Shown here one piece after another: positions 1 through 10,590 of a DNA stretch of 64,000 bases. Numbering within the stretch: the first letter of the stretch is position 1; each line of letters begins with the position of its first letter. The notes under the pieces were generated by a model. The model made no database searches. It was not told the DNA's origin and was given only the letters and a program-made list of their open reading frames with translations. The stretch spans positions 28,689,563 through 28,753,562 of the forward strand of contig ML679962.1 in assembly GCA_007922225.1 (NCBI GenBank), in the 5' to 3' direction. This DNA comes from Emydura subglobosa (lineage: Eukaryota; Chordata; Testudines; Chelidae). The translations under genes were made by a program, and so were the position numbers.

Positions 1-759
1 AAAAGACTCCCAATGACGTGAATGGGCCCTGAAGTCGGCACGAAGAACATGACATTCAGAAGCAAGACCCACCTTAGCCTTGTTCACTTCTGAAGAGCTA
101 CTCATGCAATTATGCTGCCTTAGATGTATGTCTTCTCATCTGACTTTTTTAAAAGGGCTTTTTGCACTCTTATAATCAGCAAGCTGCAGTCAAACGTGTG
201 GCAACTATTTTCCCCCAGTAAAAATCTAAATTCGCTTTTGTTCAGATCTCTCACGGTTCAGGCCTCAACCCAAGTTGAAAGAGTAAAATGTGTCTGTTTT
301 TACTTTGGAAAGGCTTGTCACTGAGTAAGAAACATTTAAAAAAAAAAAAAAAAGAAAATCAAGACGACACTCCCCAGGCAACAAGAAACAAGAAAGCTCA
401 GCAATCTACAATGCTATCGAGGGTTCCCATTAGCCACCTAGAAGTGACAGGTTCCTTAGCTGATTACTAATCCCCTGAGTCATCCTGTGCGAGTAATTAT
501 TAATGTTCACATTCAATTTGCATTAAAATCTGGGGTGGGGTAAGAAGTATCTAGAGACTTGCACTGCAGATCTTTCTGTATTTCATCCCGGCCTAAAGAG
601 AGACATTGCTGGAATGGAGTCGCTCATGGCTTGTAGTGTTTTTCAAGGTAGAGAAGAGATGGGACTTGGCTGTATTGAATGCAAAGGTGATTCTTCTATT
701 GAGGCTGCTGAGTACAGATTGACACTGTAATTTTCACTGGTGCACTGCTCCAGTAGGGT
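1..759. other. Unassigned non-coding DNA
   Basis: I see no gene, RNA or recognisable repeat apart from an A-run at about 338-353. Both strands are broken by stops, and the short ORFs here show no domain. Confidence 0.6.
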
Positions 760-870
760 GTGATTCTGCCAGATGCTGAGCATGCTGGTTCTGATCCAGC
801 AAAGTACTTGCTCACGTGCTTAATTCCGTGCCTGGGGCTGGCGTGCTCAGCACGTGGCAGGATTGAGCCC
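760..870. repeat. Small palindromic (TIR) interspersed repeat
   Basis: The left end (760-781, TGATTCTGCCAGATGCTGAG...) is repeated inverted at the right end (about 848-870, ...GCTCAGCACGTGGCAGGATT). The interior has wording such as 'gatccagcaaagtacttgctcacgtgctta', which recurs in degraded form near 11.7 and 20.2 kb. This fits an old non-autonomous foldback/MITE family. Its superfamily is not determined. Confidence 0.55.
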
Positions 871-1888
871 ATACTGACGGTCTCAGCTCTGCTTCCATCC
901 TAGTGTCACCTTTTCAGAGGAGCTCCCTAGATCCTGGAATATATCTAGGTGGCCCGGTCCTGTAGTCCTAACACACTCAAAACACCCACTAAAATCTCAT
1001 CTATTCTATATAGGTTTTTATACTGCCATAAGGAACACTAATTTAATGTAAAAAAATGAAAATGAATGTGAATCCCGGTTTTTTGCATGGCATTTTGTGC
1101 TTCCTGGTGTTTTTCATATCATCCATGTACTGTAAGAAGCATGCTGTTGAGAACATCAGCTGGATTTCACACCGCTGTCATGTTTGGTAGGTTAAGGGAT
1201 GGGAGATCCTAAAGAGCTGTCAATGGCTGTTCTTAATGTTCCAGAGAAATGGTTAAGTTTGACCTTTGCTGTTAAATTTGATGCCTGAGGTAAATTAAAA
1301 ACGTTAACAGCACTTGTTCTTTCATAGGAACACAGTCATGACTACATTTGTCTCATTCAATCCGTTTTTTTTTAAAACGACATCTATGGTGTAACTAAGG
1401 TAAAGGACCTCTTCAGGCTGCCACAAACCGCAGCTCGAGTCACGGACAAGCAGCAGCTTTTAAATGGCAGCATGATTTATTGCCAGGTGAATATTGAGCG
1501 TATGGTAAGGGCCAGCTTTGCTCAAGAGTTTAAAATGTAAGTGAATGTGGTGAGGTTGATTGTCTGTGTGTGGGGGGGGGGAAGGGAGTGTGTGACTCCT
1601 TTTCTCCTGTGGTGGAAGAATTGGGCCTGAAGCTTCTGTGAATTGTATGAGTGAATCTTGAGAGCTGGGGGATTGGAAAGAATCCATCTGGGCTGAGAGG
1701 TGGAGTCATGAGCTGCGGTTTTCTAACGTGACTTTAGGTACCCAGGGGGCCTGACTTTTCAGAAAATGCTGAGCAACCGCTCTCTGACAGATCAACATAA
1801 ATACAAACACTTCTTGGCCTCAGGCCACTGGGGACTGCTAACTTATGACTAGTGAACTACATTCACACAGTGGAGAGCGGTAGGAAGG
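871..1888. other. Unassigned non-coding DNA
   Basis: There is no supported gene. A short G-run lies near 1571-1580. The stretch around 1030-1140 is AT-rich and free of obvious repeats. Confidence 0.5.

Positions 1889-1939
<51 letters not shown>
1889..1939. repeat. Compound microsatellite (GT)n-(GA)n
   Basis: About 12 GT units (1889-1912) run directly into about 13 GA units (1913-1939) without interruption. Such pure compound tracts are usually length-polymorphic. Confidence 0.95.
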
Positions 1940-1944
<5 letters not shown>

Positions 1945-2559
1945 AGGCAGGGGTGGAGGAGACTGGGAGAGATGGATGTTAAAAAGGCTTCTTTTTCTGT
2001 AAGGTAGTATCCTGTGGTCCCTATTCATCTCTAACTATTAGGAACCGGCCCCTGAAGTCATCGCTAGTTGACACTGAAAGACTGCTTCACCCACACTCAC
2101 TAAGTCTGAACTCTGGATTTCAGGTGACCTTATTTGCTGTCTGGATCTCGGAGGCTGGAAGTGGGTGGAGAGAAATAGACTATTCGGTGAATGAGTAGAC
2201 GTGCTGTGAGGGGGGGAGGAGGATGCTGTGTCACCAAAACAGGGAAATGGGTTGGGAAGTGCTAGGAAAAGCAAGGCTAAGGATTCTGGATGAGCTGTCA
2301 GGCGCATGATATTTAGAGAAACTACTTGAACATCTGGGGGGTGTTTCCAGCTAAGCTGAGCAGTATAAAAAGGGGCTTGGCAAAAACACTGGGGAGAGAG
2401 CTTTAGAAACCAGCATGAAACTGGGGATGAACCTCTTCTTGACATGGCAGACTGAAGAGGTAGCCTATGGAAAGTCTGGTGCTAATGCCCACGTAGGCAG
2501 AGCTGCCAGGTGTGCAGCATTACCATTTCTGTTGTACTGTCATGGTGCGTTTCCCCCAC
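1940..2559. other. Unassigned non-coding DNA
   Basis: No gene is recognised. The minus-strand ORF across 2038-2445 is low-complexity Ser/Pro/Leu-rich, has no domain and is not flanked by convincing splice signals. Confidence 0.5.
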
Positions 2560-3090
2560 ACATGCTATGAAAAGGTTAATCTGGGCCTAAGAGGTCAATT
2601 AACCAGCCTGCAGCCACCTGGGTGGGGAGAAGGGGGTAGGACTGATTAGAAATAAAGCCCAGCTGGGGGAGCCTTCCTTCCATAAGAACTGAGTGAGCCA
2701 AATTAGGGGAAGGAAGATCTGGGGTGGGGAAAGGTCTGGTAAGCAGCCTGAAAGAAGGCTGAGAGAGAGGATGCCGAGCAGCCAGGCCACTCCAGGGGTG
2801 AGCTGGCAACCTGACTGGAGACCGGGGTCCTGAGGGGCTGCAAGCTGGGTCTCTGAGTGGGGGAGGAGGGCGCCAGTCCCTGGTCAGTGGGGCTGCTGAA
2901 GGAGAGGGGCCTGAGACAAGTGTGGGGACCGACTGTAGTAGGTGAGGGTGCACTTATGAGGAAGAGACAGCCAGCTTAGCCCAGCCAGGCTGAAGGTGGG
3001 TGGGTGGGTGTATTTTTGTTGGACTTCACGAAAGGACGTGAATGCCCCAGAAGGGGTTAAACGCTATAAAGTGGTCGGGCTGGAGGGCCA
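2560..3090 (+). mobile_element. GC/purine-rich LTR-like segment (probable solo LTR or fragment)
   Basis: Composition changes sharply from the flanks to G-rich, A/G-biased sequence. It reads 'ggttaatctgggcctaagag ... aataaagcccagctggggga ... aggggttaaacgctataaag', with an AATAAA-like signal at about 2651-2656. This texture resembles LTRs of turtle Gypsy- or retrovirus-like elements. That is recollection of repeat style, not an alignment. I found no TG...CA ends, target duplication or internal coding region. An unclassified interspersed repeat or a GC-rich unique block are the alternatives. Confidence 0.3.
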
Positions 3091-4018
3091 GTTTCCTCCT
3101 ATGGCTGGAGTAAGCCAAAAGAAGATGGGAGAACTGAGGCAAAAGGTTCTACAAGAGGAGGGGACATGTTGGGGTGTATTTGCCACAGGCACTGATTGCA
3201 GTAATCTAGTAGTAGAGAGGTGTGGGGGTGTGTGTGGGTGTGTGTGGTTTTTTACCTTAAAGGAATGAGAGCAACTAATGAGAGTCTTCAGAGGTATTAC
3301 GTGACTGGTGGGAAGGCTTGATGAGGACCAGAGATGGCCTGGTATCATGTCTGAAAACGTGGAGGTTTGAGGAAGCTTGGGTCTAGGTCTTCATCTGAAC
3401 TCGGTGGCTTAGACCCAGCTGTAACGAGGACTCTTCACCCATATTGTCAAGACTGATAGTTGAAAGTCTACGTGCAGCGATCTGCCCTCGGTGATGCCGA
3501 AGCAGTCACAACCTTCCGAGAGCAGAACTAGATTCAAGCTGTTTACTTGAAAGGAAAGCAAAGGGCAATTCAAAATCCACAAGAAAGGGAAGGGAAAATA
3601 AACGTTCTCCTCTAGTGAGAATTTATTCAATACATGTGCTGAAGATTCTCTGCCAACAAAAGGGGTCTAATCCTGGTCCAGGGTCCAGCCCAATACCAAC
3701 ATCTGAGCCCTGGTGCAATAACTCTTATACGGACCAGTGGCTGAGTGCTGAGAGACTGAATATTCTCAAACCCACAAAGATTTCATCGAGGACTTGCTGA
3801 GTAGCACCATGCAGGATCGCAGAATTAAGGGGCTATAGAGCTTTTGCTCTCCATCTCCAAATCTTTTCTCCCTGGCCTTTAAAAGAGTCCTTTAAAGATT
3901 TGCACCATGACCTTTGAAATGGATCTAGTTCTGGATGTGGAGCCAGTGCAAAACCCAGAGCACCAATGTGGTACGTTCTTGCCCACTTGTGTTACTGAGT
4001 AGTCACTATTGCGACTAT
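3091..4018. other. Unassigned non-coding DNA
   Basis: There is a short GT-rich tract at about 3222-3246 and no supported gene. The remainder, up to the CR1 end at 4019, looks unique. Confidence 0.5.
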
Positions 4019-4774
4019 CATAGAATATTAGGGTTGGAAGGGACCTCCGGAGGTCATCTAGTCCAATCTGTTCAAAGCAGGATCAACCCCAACTAAACTA
4101 TCCTAGTCAGGGCTTTGTCAAGCCTCACCTTAAAAACCTCTAAGGATGGAGATTCCACCATCTCCCTAGGCAGTGCTATTCCAGTGCTTCACCACCCTCT
4201 TAGTGAAAAACATTTTCCTAATATCCAACCTCGACCTCCTCCACTGCAACTTGAGACCATTGCTCCTGGTTCTGTCATCTACTATCACTGAGAACAGTCT
4301 AGCTCCATCCTTCCTGGAACCCCCTTTCAGGTAGATAAAGGCTGCTATCAAATCCCCCCCTTCATTCTTCTCTTCTGCAGACTAAACAAGCCTAGTTCCC
4401 TCGGCCTCTCCTCATAAGTCTTGTGCTCCACCCCCTAATCATTTTTGTTGCCCTCTACTGAACTCTCTCCAACTTGTCCACATCCTTTTTGTAGTGGGGG
4501 GTCCCAAAACTGGACACAATACTTCAAATGAGGCCTCACCAGTGCCAAATAGAGGGGAATAATCACTTCCCTCGATCTGCTGGCAATGCTCCTACTAATG
4601 CAGCCCAATATGCCGTTAACCTTCTTGGCAATAAGGGCACACTGCTAACTCATATCCAGCTTCTTGTCCACTGTAACCCCACTGTAATCCTTTTCTGCAG
4701 AACTGCTGCCTAGCCAGTTGGTCCCCAGTATGTATCAGTGCATGGGATTCTTCCATCCTAAGTGTGGACTCTGT

Positions 4775-4920
4775 ACCCTCAGCAAGTTTGCAGATGACAC
4801 TAAACGGGGGGGGAGAAGGGGGGAGTGATCAATACGCTGGAGGGTAGGGATAGGATACAGATTTAGACAAATTAGAGGATTGGGGCAAAAGAAATCTGAT
4901 AAGATTCAACAAGGAGAAGT
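4775..4920 (+). other. 146-bp microinversion inside the CR1 copy
   Basis: Reading plus strand, the block gives CR1 sense sequence 'ctcagcaagtttgcagatga ... gcaaaagaaatctgataaga ... caacaaggagaagt', while sequence on both sides is CR1 antisense. Reverse-complementing exactly 4775-4920 restores the expected order, with ...ACTCTG(C/T) | ACTTCTCC on the left and GAGGGT | GCAATCC on the right. Both original junctions carry 'GCA/TGC' microhomology. The block contains the RT catalytic FADD box (4787-4798, TTTGCAGATGAC), now on the strand opposite to the rest of the RT domain. Confidence 0.85.
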
Positions 4921-5288
4921 GCAATCCACCCCATATTCCAGATCATTAATGAAGATGTTGAACAAAACCAGCCCCAGCACCAACCCTTGGGGCACTCCGC
5001 TTGTTATGGGCTGCCAGCTAGACATTGAGCTATTGAACACTACCCATTGAGCCTGATAATCTAGCCAGCTTTCTATCCATCTTATAGTCCATTCATCCAA
5101 CCCATACTTCTTTAACTTGCTGATAAGAATATTGTGGGAGATCGTATCAAAAGCTTTGCTAAAGTTATGGTACATCACATCTGCTGCTTTCCCCTCATTC
5201 AGAGAGCCAGTCATCTCATCGTAGAAGGCAATCAGGTTGGTCAGGCATGAGTTGCCCTTAGTGAATCCATGCTGACTGTTCCATGATA
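4921..5288 (-). pseudogene. CR1 ORF2 reverse-transcriptase fragment
   Basis: The minus-strand translation has CR1 RT landmarks in order: [20 protein letters not shown], then the [13 protein letters not shown] block, the [15 protein letters not shown] block, SGVPQG, and [10 protein letters not shown]. In CR1 the product is the endonuclease/RT that copies element RNA at a nicked target. Here the reading frame runs out just before the FADD catalytic motif, which lies in the inverted block 4775-4920. No endonuclease domain is present because of the 5' truncation. It is a dead fragment. Confidence 0.9.
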
Positions 5289-6448
5289 CCATTTAGTTTG
5301 TAATGATTCTTTATCCTGTAACTCTGGATTATTGTTGTGATCACTGAATGCTTGCAAGTAGCACACTCCTGGAGCCGCAAGACATCTAATTTAGTCCTAA
5401 TTTAGCCATTAATGTTTATGGCTGGAAAAAGAGAATCTGAGTTTGCCAGATGATAACTTAGTTAAGAGACTGAGCCCAGTGGAGCAGCAGTGATGTAGAT
5501 TTTCAAATACAGATGTACGAATGCTGAATCCAAACTTTGCTATGGAATTAGTTATGTGGTATTTAGATGACTTAAGAGGCTGGTTAAAATGTTGAAGATG
5601 CACATTGAATTAGACACAGATGAAATCTTATTTAGTGTTCCTTGAGCAATAGACCAAAGAATGTTGCATGACTCATACCAAGTAGAGCAGAAGACCTGGT
5701 ATATTAAACTAGTACGACTCTGTGTGTGCATGCACGTGCTCTCTTCCCCTGCCCCCTCCCCCCTTGCTGGTAAGATTCAGGTGGTTGTAAAGAGAGGTCT
5801 GTGGTCTGAAGTCCGTTATAGGAGACAGTGTGATGTAGGAAACCAGCAATGAGAGAGACCAAGTCTGAGGTAGCAAAAGGAGAGGAGCAGGATGATAGAA
5901 AATCCTCATTAAAATTAAAAGCCTTAGAAAGTGGGAAAATAACATCAAAAGAAATGGAACATAAAACGCTATCTAGAGAACTAGCAAAAAGACAAAAGAA
6001 TTAGTGTTGCCAGTTCATGCTTTATGTGGAAAAATAGTAATTTATTTCCCTGAGACTTCTGAGCAACAAATCCTGACAATCGGAGACTGCCAAAGAGGTG
6101 GGGTTTTATTTTAATGAGCACCTTCTACATCTGAACTACTGTGGAGAAACCAGAGCCCATAGAGCCCCGTGGAGCCTCAGCAAATCATGTTTTGCATCTG
6201 AAAAACAAGACACAAAGAGTGGAGTTACTAATCTCGTTTTTAAAATTGCATTCTTATACAAAGATGAGAACAAAACCTAATTTTATGGAAAAACAAGGAC
6301 TTTGTTTTTATACCGACCACCATCAGTGTAGGTATCTGCACAGAATATTAATGGCCTATCCCCATTTAAAATACTTCTCCTGATCACTTCTCTGGGGAAC
6401 CTTTGAATCCTGGAAGTTGCTGGAGCAGGGGAGATCGATTTCACCAAA
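5289..6448. other. Unassigned non-coding DNA
   Basis: There is no gene or recognisable repeat. Short ORFs here overlap on opposite strands and have no domains. Confidence 0.5.
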
Positions 6449-6463
6449 ATATATATATATATT
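6449..6463. repeat. Short (AT)n tract
   Basis: Seven to eight AT units are visible directly. Confidence 0.9.
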
Positions 6464-7874
6464 TCACTAGCCTGTATTTTCAAGAGGGAATAGAGTTAGG
6501 AAGAAGAGACCGAGTATTTCACTGCAGAGGGGTGGAGACTGATATTGAGCAGAATATCAGATTCAAAGTTTTGTCAGGAGAATGGGTGATACGTAGGCTC
6601 CATTTCAGCTTGGTTCTCCAGGACTTGCTGGTTGCTTACAACTCTGAATTGGACAGCTGCCTGAAGTCTGTGGTCTGCTCTAGCACATGGTATGGTGGAG
6701 GGGAGAAGAGAGAGGGGTAGAATTGTTCTATACTAACTTAATGGAGAAGCTTGGCCAATTCAGTCATTTCCCCTTTGCTCTGCAACAGATGCTGGCAGAG
6801 AGTTCCTTCCCGTATGGGAGTCCTATCTACCTTGGAGCTCTGAGCTGCTCTTCTCCCTGTGCACCAACAGGTGTCAATAGAGAGTTCACTTCTCTCTAAG
6901 TCTTCAAGTCTCGTGGTTTACACAAACCATGAATGATATTGGGAATAACTAATATTGCCTCGTTGGAGCCCTTCCTCTCTGTACAATACTGTACTCCTGG
7001 TGCTACAACTAGCACTTAATGCCACTGCAGTGTTGAAATTAAATGGACCTAATCCTGACGTTTGTGGTGATTGCAGTAACAGATAAAGCAATGTACTATG
7101 CCCAGAGCATTAACCTCCCTCACAGCATGATGCAAAACCTTAATGGCAGCATTGGCAACGTTAGCAAATACAACGAGCTGCAGTATGTGTGTGGCTTGGT
7201 GGGAATAGCACTGAGGTGCATTACATTGTGGTGATCGGTTGTGTGTGTGTTGTTCATTGGGGCAGAAGTCAATTCCTTGTGATGATGCAGCCTGTGGTGT
7301 ATGTGCCTTAGGTTATGGCTAAGAGCTGCTCCGTAGCTTGGTATTTTCTTACCTTGTATTTGTGTGTTTATGGCATAAATAAGGTAAAATCCACAAGACT
7401 TATTGGATCTCAAGGCTGAATTTCCACTTTTCTTTCCATGTAAATGTCGGGGGAAATCCTACCACGTAGTTTCCCTTTCTGCATGGATCAGTGGCTAACC
7501 TTGATTAAAGGGAAGTCAAATAAGATAAAAGTGGAATCTTAGTTCTTTTTTCCACCAGTGTTGACCTGAATAGAAATAAACTTTATCTTTTTATTATGGG
7601 GAAATTACATTGAACTTTAATTGGCTTGTCATAGCTAATATTTCTGCAAATTAGCATCATCCAGTCAAGGCTGATCTCTTACCTCCCCCCATATGAATCC
7701 CATGAAGAAGAAATGTTTAAAACTAGTCCCTATGTTGCTCCAAAGGGGATCTTGGCAGATGCAATAACCTAAATCTCCCCACATGCAGTTTTTAGTCAGA
7801 CTTGGACGACTTAATATTTTGGATACATGGGGATCCCAGTGGTGCAAATGAGATGAGAATGCAGCTAGTGGGTT
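6464..7874. other. Unassigned non-coding DNA
   Basis: No supported gene is present. The ORF at 7043-7234 and its antisense partner lack homology signals or splice context. Confidence 0.5.
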
Positions 7875-8250
7875 TTCCTTCCACAGTGTCCTGACCCACA
7901 GGCCTCGAAGCCGGGTCCACAGGGATTACCATGCCACGCTGCAACCCTCAGCCAGGCAGCCTGCTCACAACAGCTGCTACAGGACCAGCCCCAGTTTGAG
8001 GCTCCGCCCCTGGCATCCCATTGGCAGCCCCTGAGCAGCTGATTGGCCTGCTGGCCCTACTGAAGCCAGCAACGGGAACAAGAAGCTGTCCAAACATCCG
8101 GAATCCTCCCGGCTCTGGCTACCGTGGCATGGTTTGCATCCTGCTTCTGACCTCCTGGTATCCCGACCTAGCTGACTACTGATGGAGGACTCCAGCTCTG
8201 ACCAGTAGGTATAACTGCCCACAACCCAGCCCTGACACACGTCTTCCATC
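7875..8250. repeat. GC-rich segment, possible old LTR/LINE fragment
   Basis: The flanks are about 40% GC, but this block is C/G-rich and repetitive in wording ('ctgacccacaggcctcgaag', 'cctggcatcccattggcagc', 'gctctgaccagtaggtataa'). It is not a CpG-island promoter in any clear sense: I see no nearby exon. I suspect an interspersed element but cannot name it. Confidence 0.25.
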
Positions 8251-8699
8251 TGGGAGGCAGGGGAGAGAGGTTCAGCTGTGGGCTTTAACTCCTAAATTGA
8301 TGCATCTTTGGGCTCTACACAGTGTGGACATCTGTTCTCCTACTCTAACTCCCAGCACGCATGTCTCTTTGGCACATGGACTGCTATAAGAATTCTACTT
8401 CATGACTGCCCCGGCTCCCTTTTTTGGAGCAGGGGTCACTCTGCAATATAACTCTGATTTCCAGGTTTCACTCTTTGTGTGTAGAAAAAGGCCTGTAGCT
8501 GCAAGAGTGGTCAGAGGAGCAGGCTAAGGGTTCAGGTGTGTTCTGGGTTTGTGAAAAATCCTCCTTTTAAAATTTTGTGGGGGCATTTCAAGCCCTGTGT
8601 TGTAGAATAACAGGACAGAGAAACTGCCATGTCTTGTGTATATACAAGAACATAGATTCAGCTTGTGGAGTATGATACATGGACATGGCCAGAAAATAG

Positions 8700-9060
8700 A
8701 AATCCCTTCCTGTGAAAAATCCTTTGAGATGGTTTTTTTTCATCCCAAATTGGGACAAAGTCAAACGGAAAAGTTTTTTTCATGAGAAGCGATTTCCTGG
8801 AAAAATTCTGTTTTGGGAAAACCAAAATGGAAGCTTTTTTTAACTTGCTGGCTGCCCACTTGAAAGGCTTTTGACAATTTCACTTTTTTCCCAGAAGGGA
8901 AAAAGCAAAATTGACAGGCTTTTCAGGTGAGCAGCCAGTGAGCTGTTATCCAGATTTTTCTGATGAAAAACTAAAAGTTTTTGGGGAAAATTAAAATTCT
9001 CCCATGGGAAAATTTTTCTTTGTGAAAGAGCATTTTCTCTCAGAATCATTCAGCAGGGAA
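8700..9060. repeat. Long-hairpin (foldback/MITE-like) repeat
   Basis: The arm at 8843-8880 (core GCTGGCTGCCCACTTGAAAG) is the imperfect reverse complement of 8907-8944 (core CTTTTCAGGTGAGCAGCCAG), with a 26-bp spacer. The surrounding sequence is rich in 'gaaaaattt/aaattttttc' words, as in the AT-rich palindromic elements near 27.2 and 49.7 kb. The outer boundaries are approximate. It would form a stable stem-loop if transcribed. Confidence 0.65.
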
Positions 9061-9789
9061 AATTCCTAATCAGATCTGGTGATCTGGCCATTCCTTTGGT
9101 AGGTCTCAATCAGCATAGAAAACTTATTGCCACTATCACGTTTGATGATAGCTGCATCAATGACTGGCCTGATGTACAAGGATGTGTGTGGGAGGTCCAG
9201 GCACGTACCCTTCTCATGCACTTCACATGTGCATCGTAGCGAGAGCGCTAGGGAGTTAAGTGTCCGCATTTTCTTTTTTAATGCTTCAAATGTCTTGCTT
9301 TCTTTAAAAACTCCGGTCTAGATCCCCAGCCGATGTAAATTGTCATAGCTCCATTGAAGTCAATGACAACTTACATCTGCGGAGGATGTGCCCATGTCTG
9401 TGAATGGTCAGATCCCACTTTGTGCTTTCAGTGAGGTGTATGCATGACCACTGGAATAATGTTTGATGCTTACCCCTTGCCTGAGGTTTGCCTTCATAGT
9501 TAAATACGAAATGATACATTCTAATGTAAAACATCTCCTGATCTTGATGTTCGCCTGAGGGGTGGGGAATCTCCTTTTCTATCCCTGCCTCTACTTCCTT
9601 TGCTCCTCTTAGAGAAAGATACTAAGTCTTCTATGCCTCGGAATGCAGCTCAAAAAATCCTAGCAGAGTAACCTTGTCTCCCCTTGCCAAGTCCTAAAAC
9701 ATGACATCTGCTGAGATTTCTTCATGTAGCCCTCTCTACCTTCCATAGCCTAAAGAGGAGATAGTCCCAAAATGTGAGACTTCAGGTTC
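9061..9789. other. Unassigned non-coding DNA
   Basis: A fragment of the 'CATTGAAGTCAATG' palindromic repeat family occurs at about 9350-9368. No gene is visible. Confidence 0.5.
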
Positions 9790-10075
9790 TTTCTCTGAGT
9801 CCATCACTGACATCATCTAACTTTGCACAAGTCATTTCACCTTTTTGGTGTCTGCTCTTGCCCTTTGTTTTGTCTCTTTACGGTTGGGATTTTGAAGGGG
9901 TCTAGGGAAGTTAAGTGACAAACTCCCTCAGGTGCCTTGGGAAATGCTTGGATTGTAAATTGTTTTGGGGCAGAGATTACCTCTTCTGTATTGCTACAAT
10001 ATCTAGCACAAAGGGACCCTGATCTCAGCTGGGGCCAGTAAGCATCACTGTAGTACAAATAAATAGTGATAAAAA
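9790..10075 (+). mobile_element. tRNA-type SINE, diverged, plus strand
   Basis: The middle reads 'gcacaagtcatttcaccttt', as in the SINE head. The 3' part reads 'tgtaaattgttttggggcag ... tctagcacaaagggaccctg ... ggggccagtaagcatcactg', ending in an AAATA-rich tail. The same modules recur at 33.6, 45.4, 58.7 and 60.1 kb. The tRNA-like box region is too decayed to define. Confidence 0.65.
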
Positions 10076-10521
10076 AGAATTCAAGAAGCTTATTATGTGG
10101 GATCACCTTAAGCACAAACAATATTTCTTATAATCTGTTCATTGTTCAAGTTTTCAGTTGTAAATAATTTTAAATCTTAAACATTGAGATACCTAAAGGT
10201 TCACCTGGCATGGAGGTAAATATTACTTATCAATGGTTCTTCCACAACAACATGAGAATTCTGAGAGGTAGAAATCCATTGACTGACCCCACTACCTTGC
10301 TTCTCAGTCATGTAGGATTCCTGAAGCACCTTAATTGCAACTGGTACTTCTAAAGGTGACTGCACAGGGATGTTCAGTGCTGTCTAGTATTGCTGATTCT
10401 GCCACAACAGTCTCCAAAGTGCTACTTTCCAATGGTGGGACTTAAAGGAATGATATAAAGCTACCCTCAGAGGCTTTCAGTCTCTCTGAGTAGACAGACT
10501 GATTGGGAAACACCTATGGTG
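10076..10521. other. Unassigned non-coding DNA
   Basis: I see no gene or repeat. Confidence 0.5.
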
Positions 10522-10590
10522 ATTGAAATCCTGGCCTAACTGAAGCCAATGGCAAAATTCTGCCCTGATTGAAATCAATGGGAATTTGGC
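10522..10590. repeat. Short palindromic 'tgaagtcaatgg' family repeat
   Basis: The sequence reads 'gaaatcctggcctaactgaa' then 'gccaatggcaaaattctgcc' then 'tgaaatcaatgggaatttgg'. It is a degraded member of the same family as the clear palindrome at 15935-16007. Confidence 0.55.

Larger units (their letters stand above)
4019..5288 (-). mobile_element. CR1 LINE, 5'-truncated, minus strand, internally rearranged
   Basis: The plus-strand start (4019-4075, TCATAGAATATTAGGGTTGG followed by aagggacctccggaggtcatctag) is the reverse complement of the conserved CR1 3' end. The element then runs on the minus strand toward its 5' side as far as about 5288, where similarity to the RT domain stops. This is 5' truncation, typical of target-primed reverse transcription. 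The RT fragment lies at 4921-5288. A 146-bp block (4775-4920) is inverted relative to the rest. The copy is too decayed to encode an active protein. Confidence 0.9.

Noticed and set aside
4906..5292. 128-codon minus-strand ORF as a possible host gene
   Set aside because: Its sequence is clearly CR1 reverse transcriptase, truncated and running into an inverted block.
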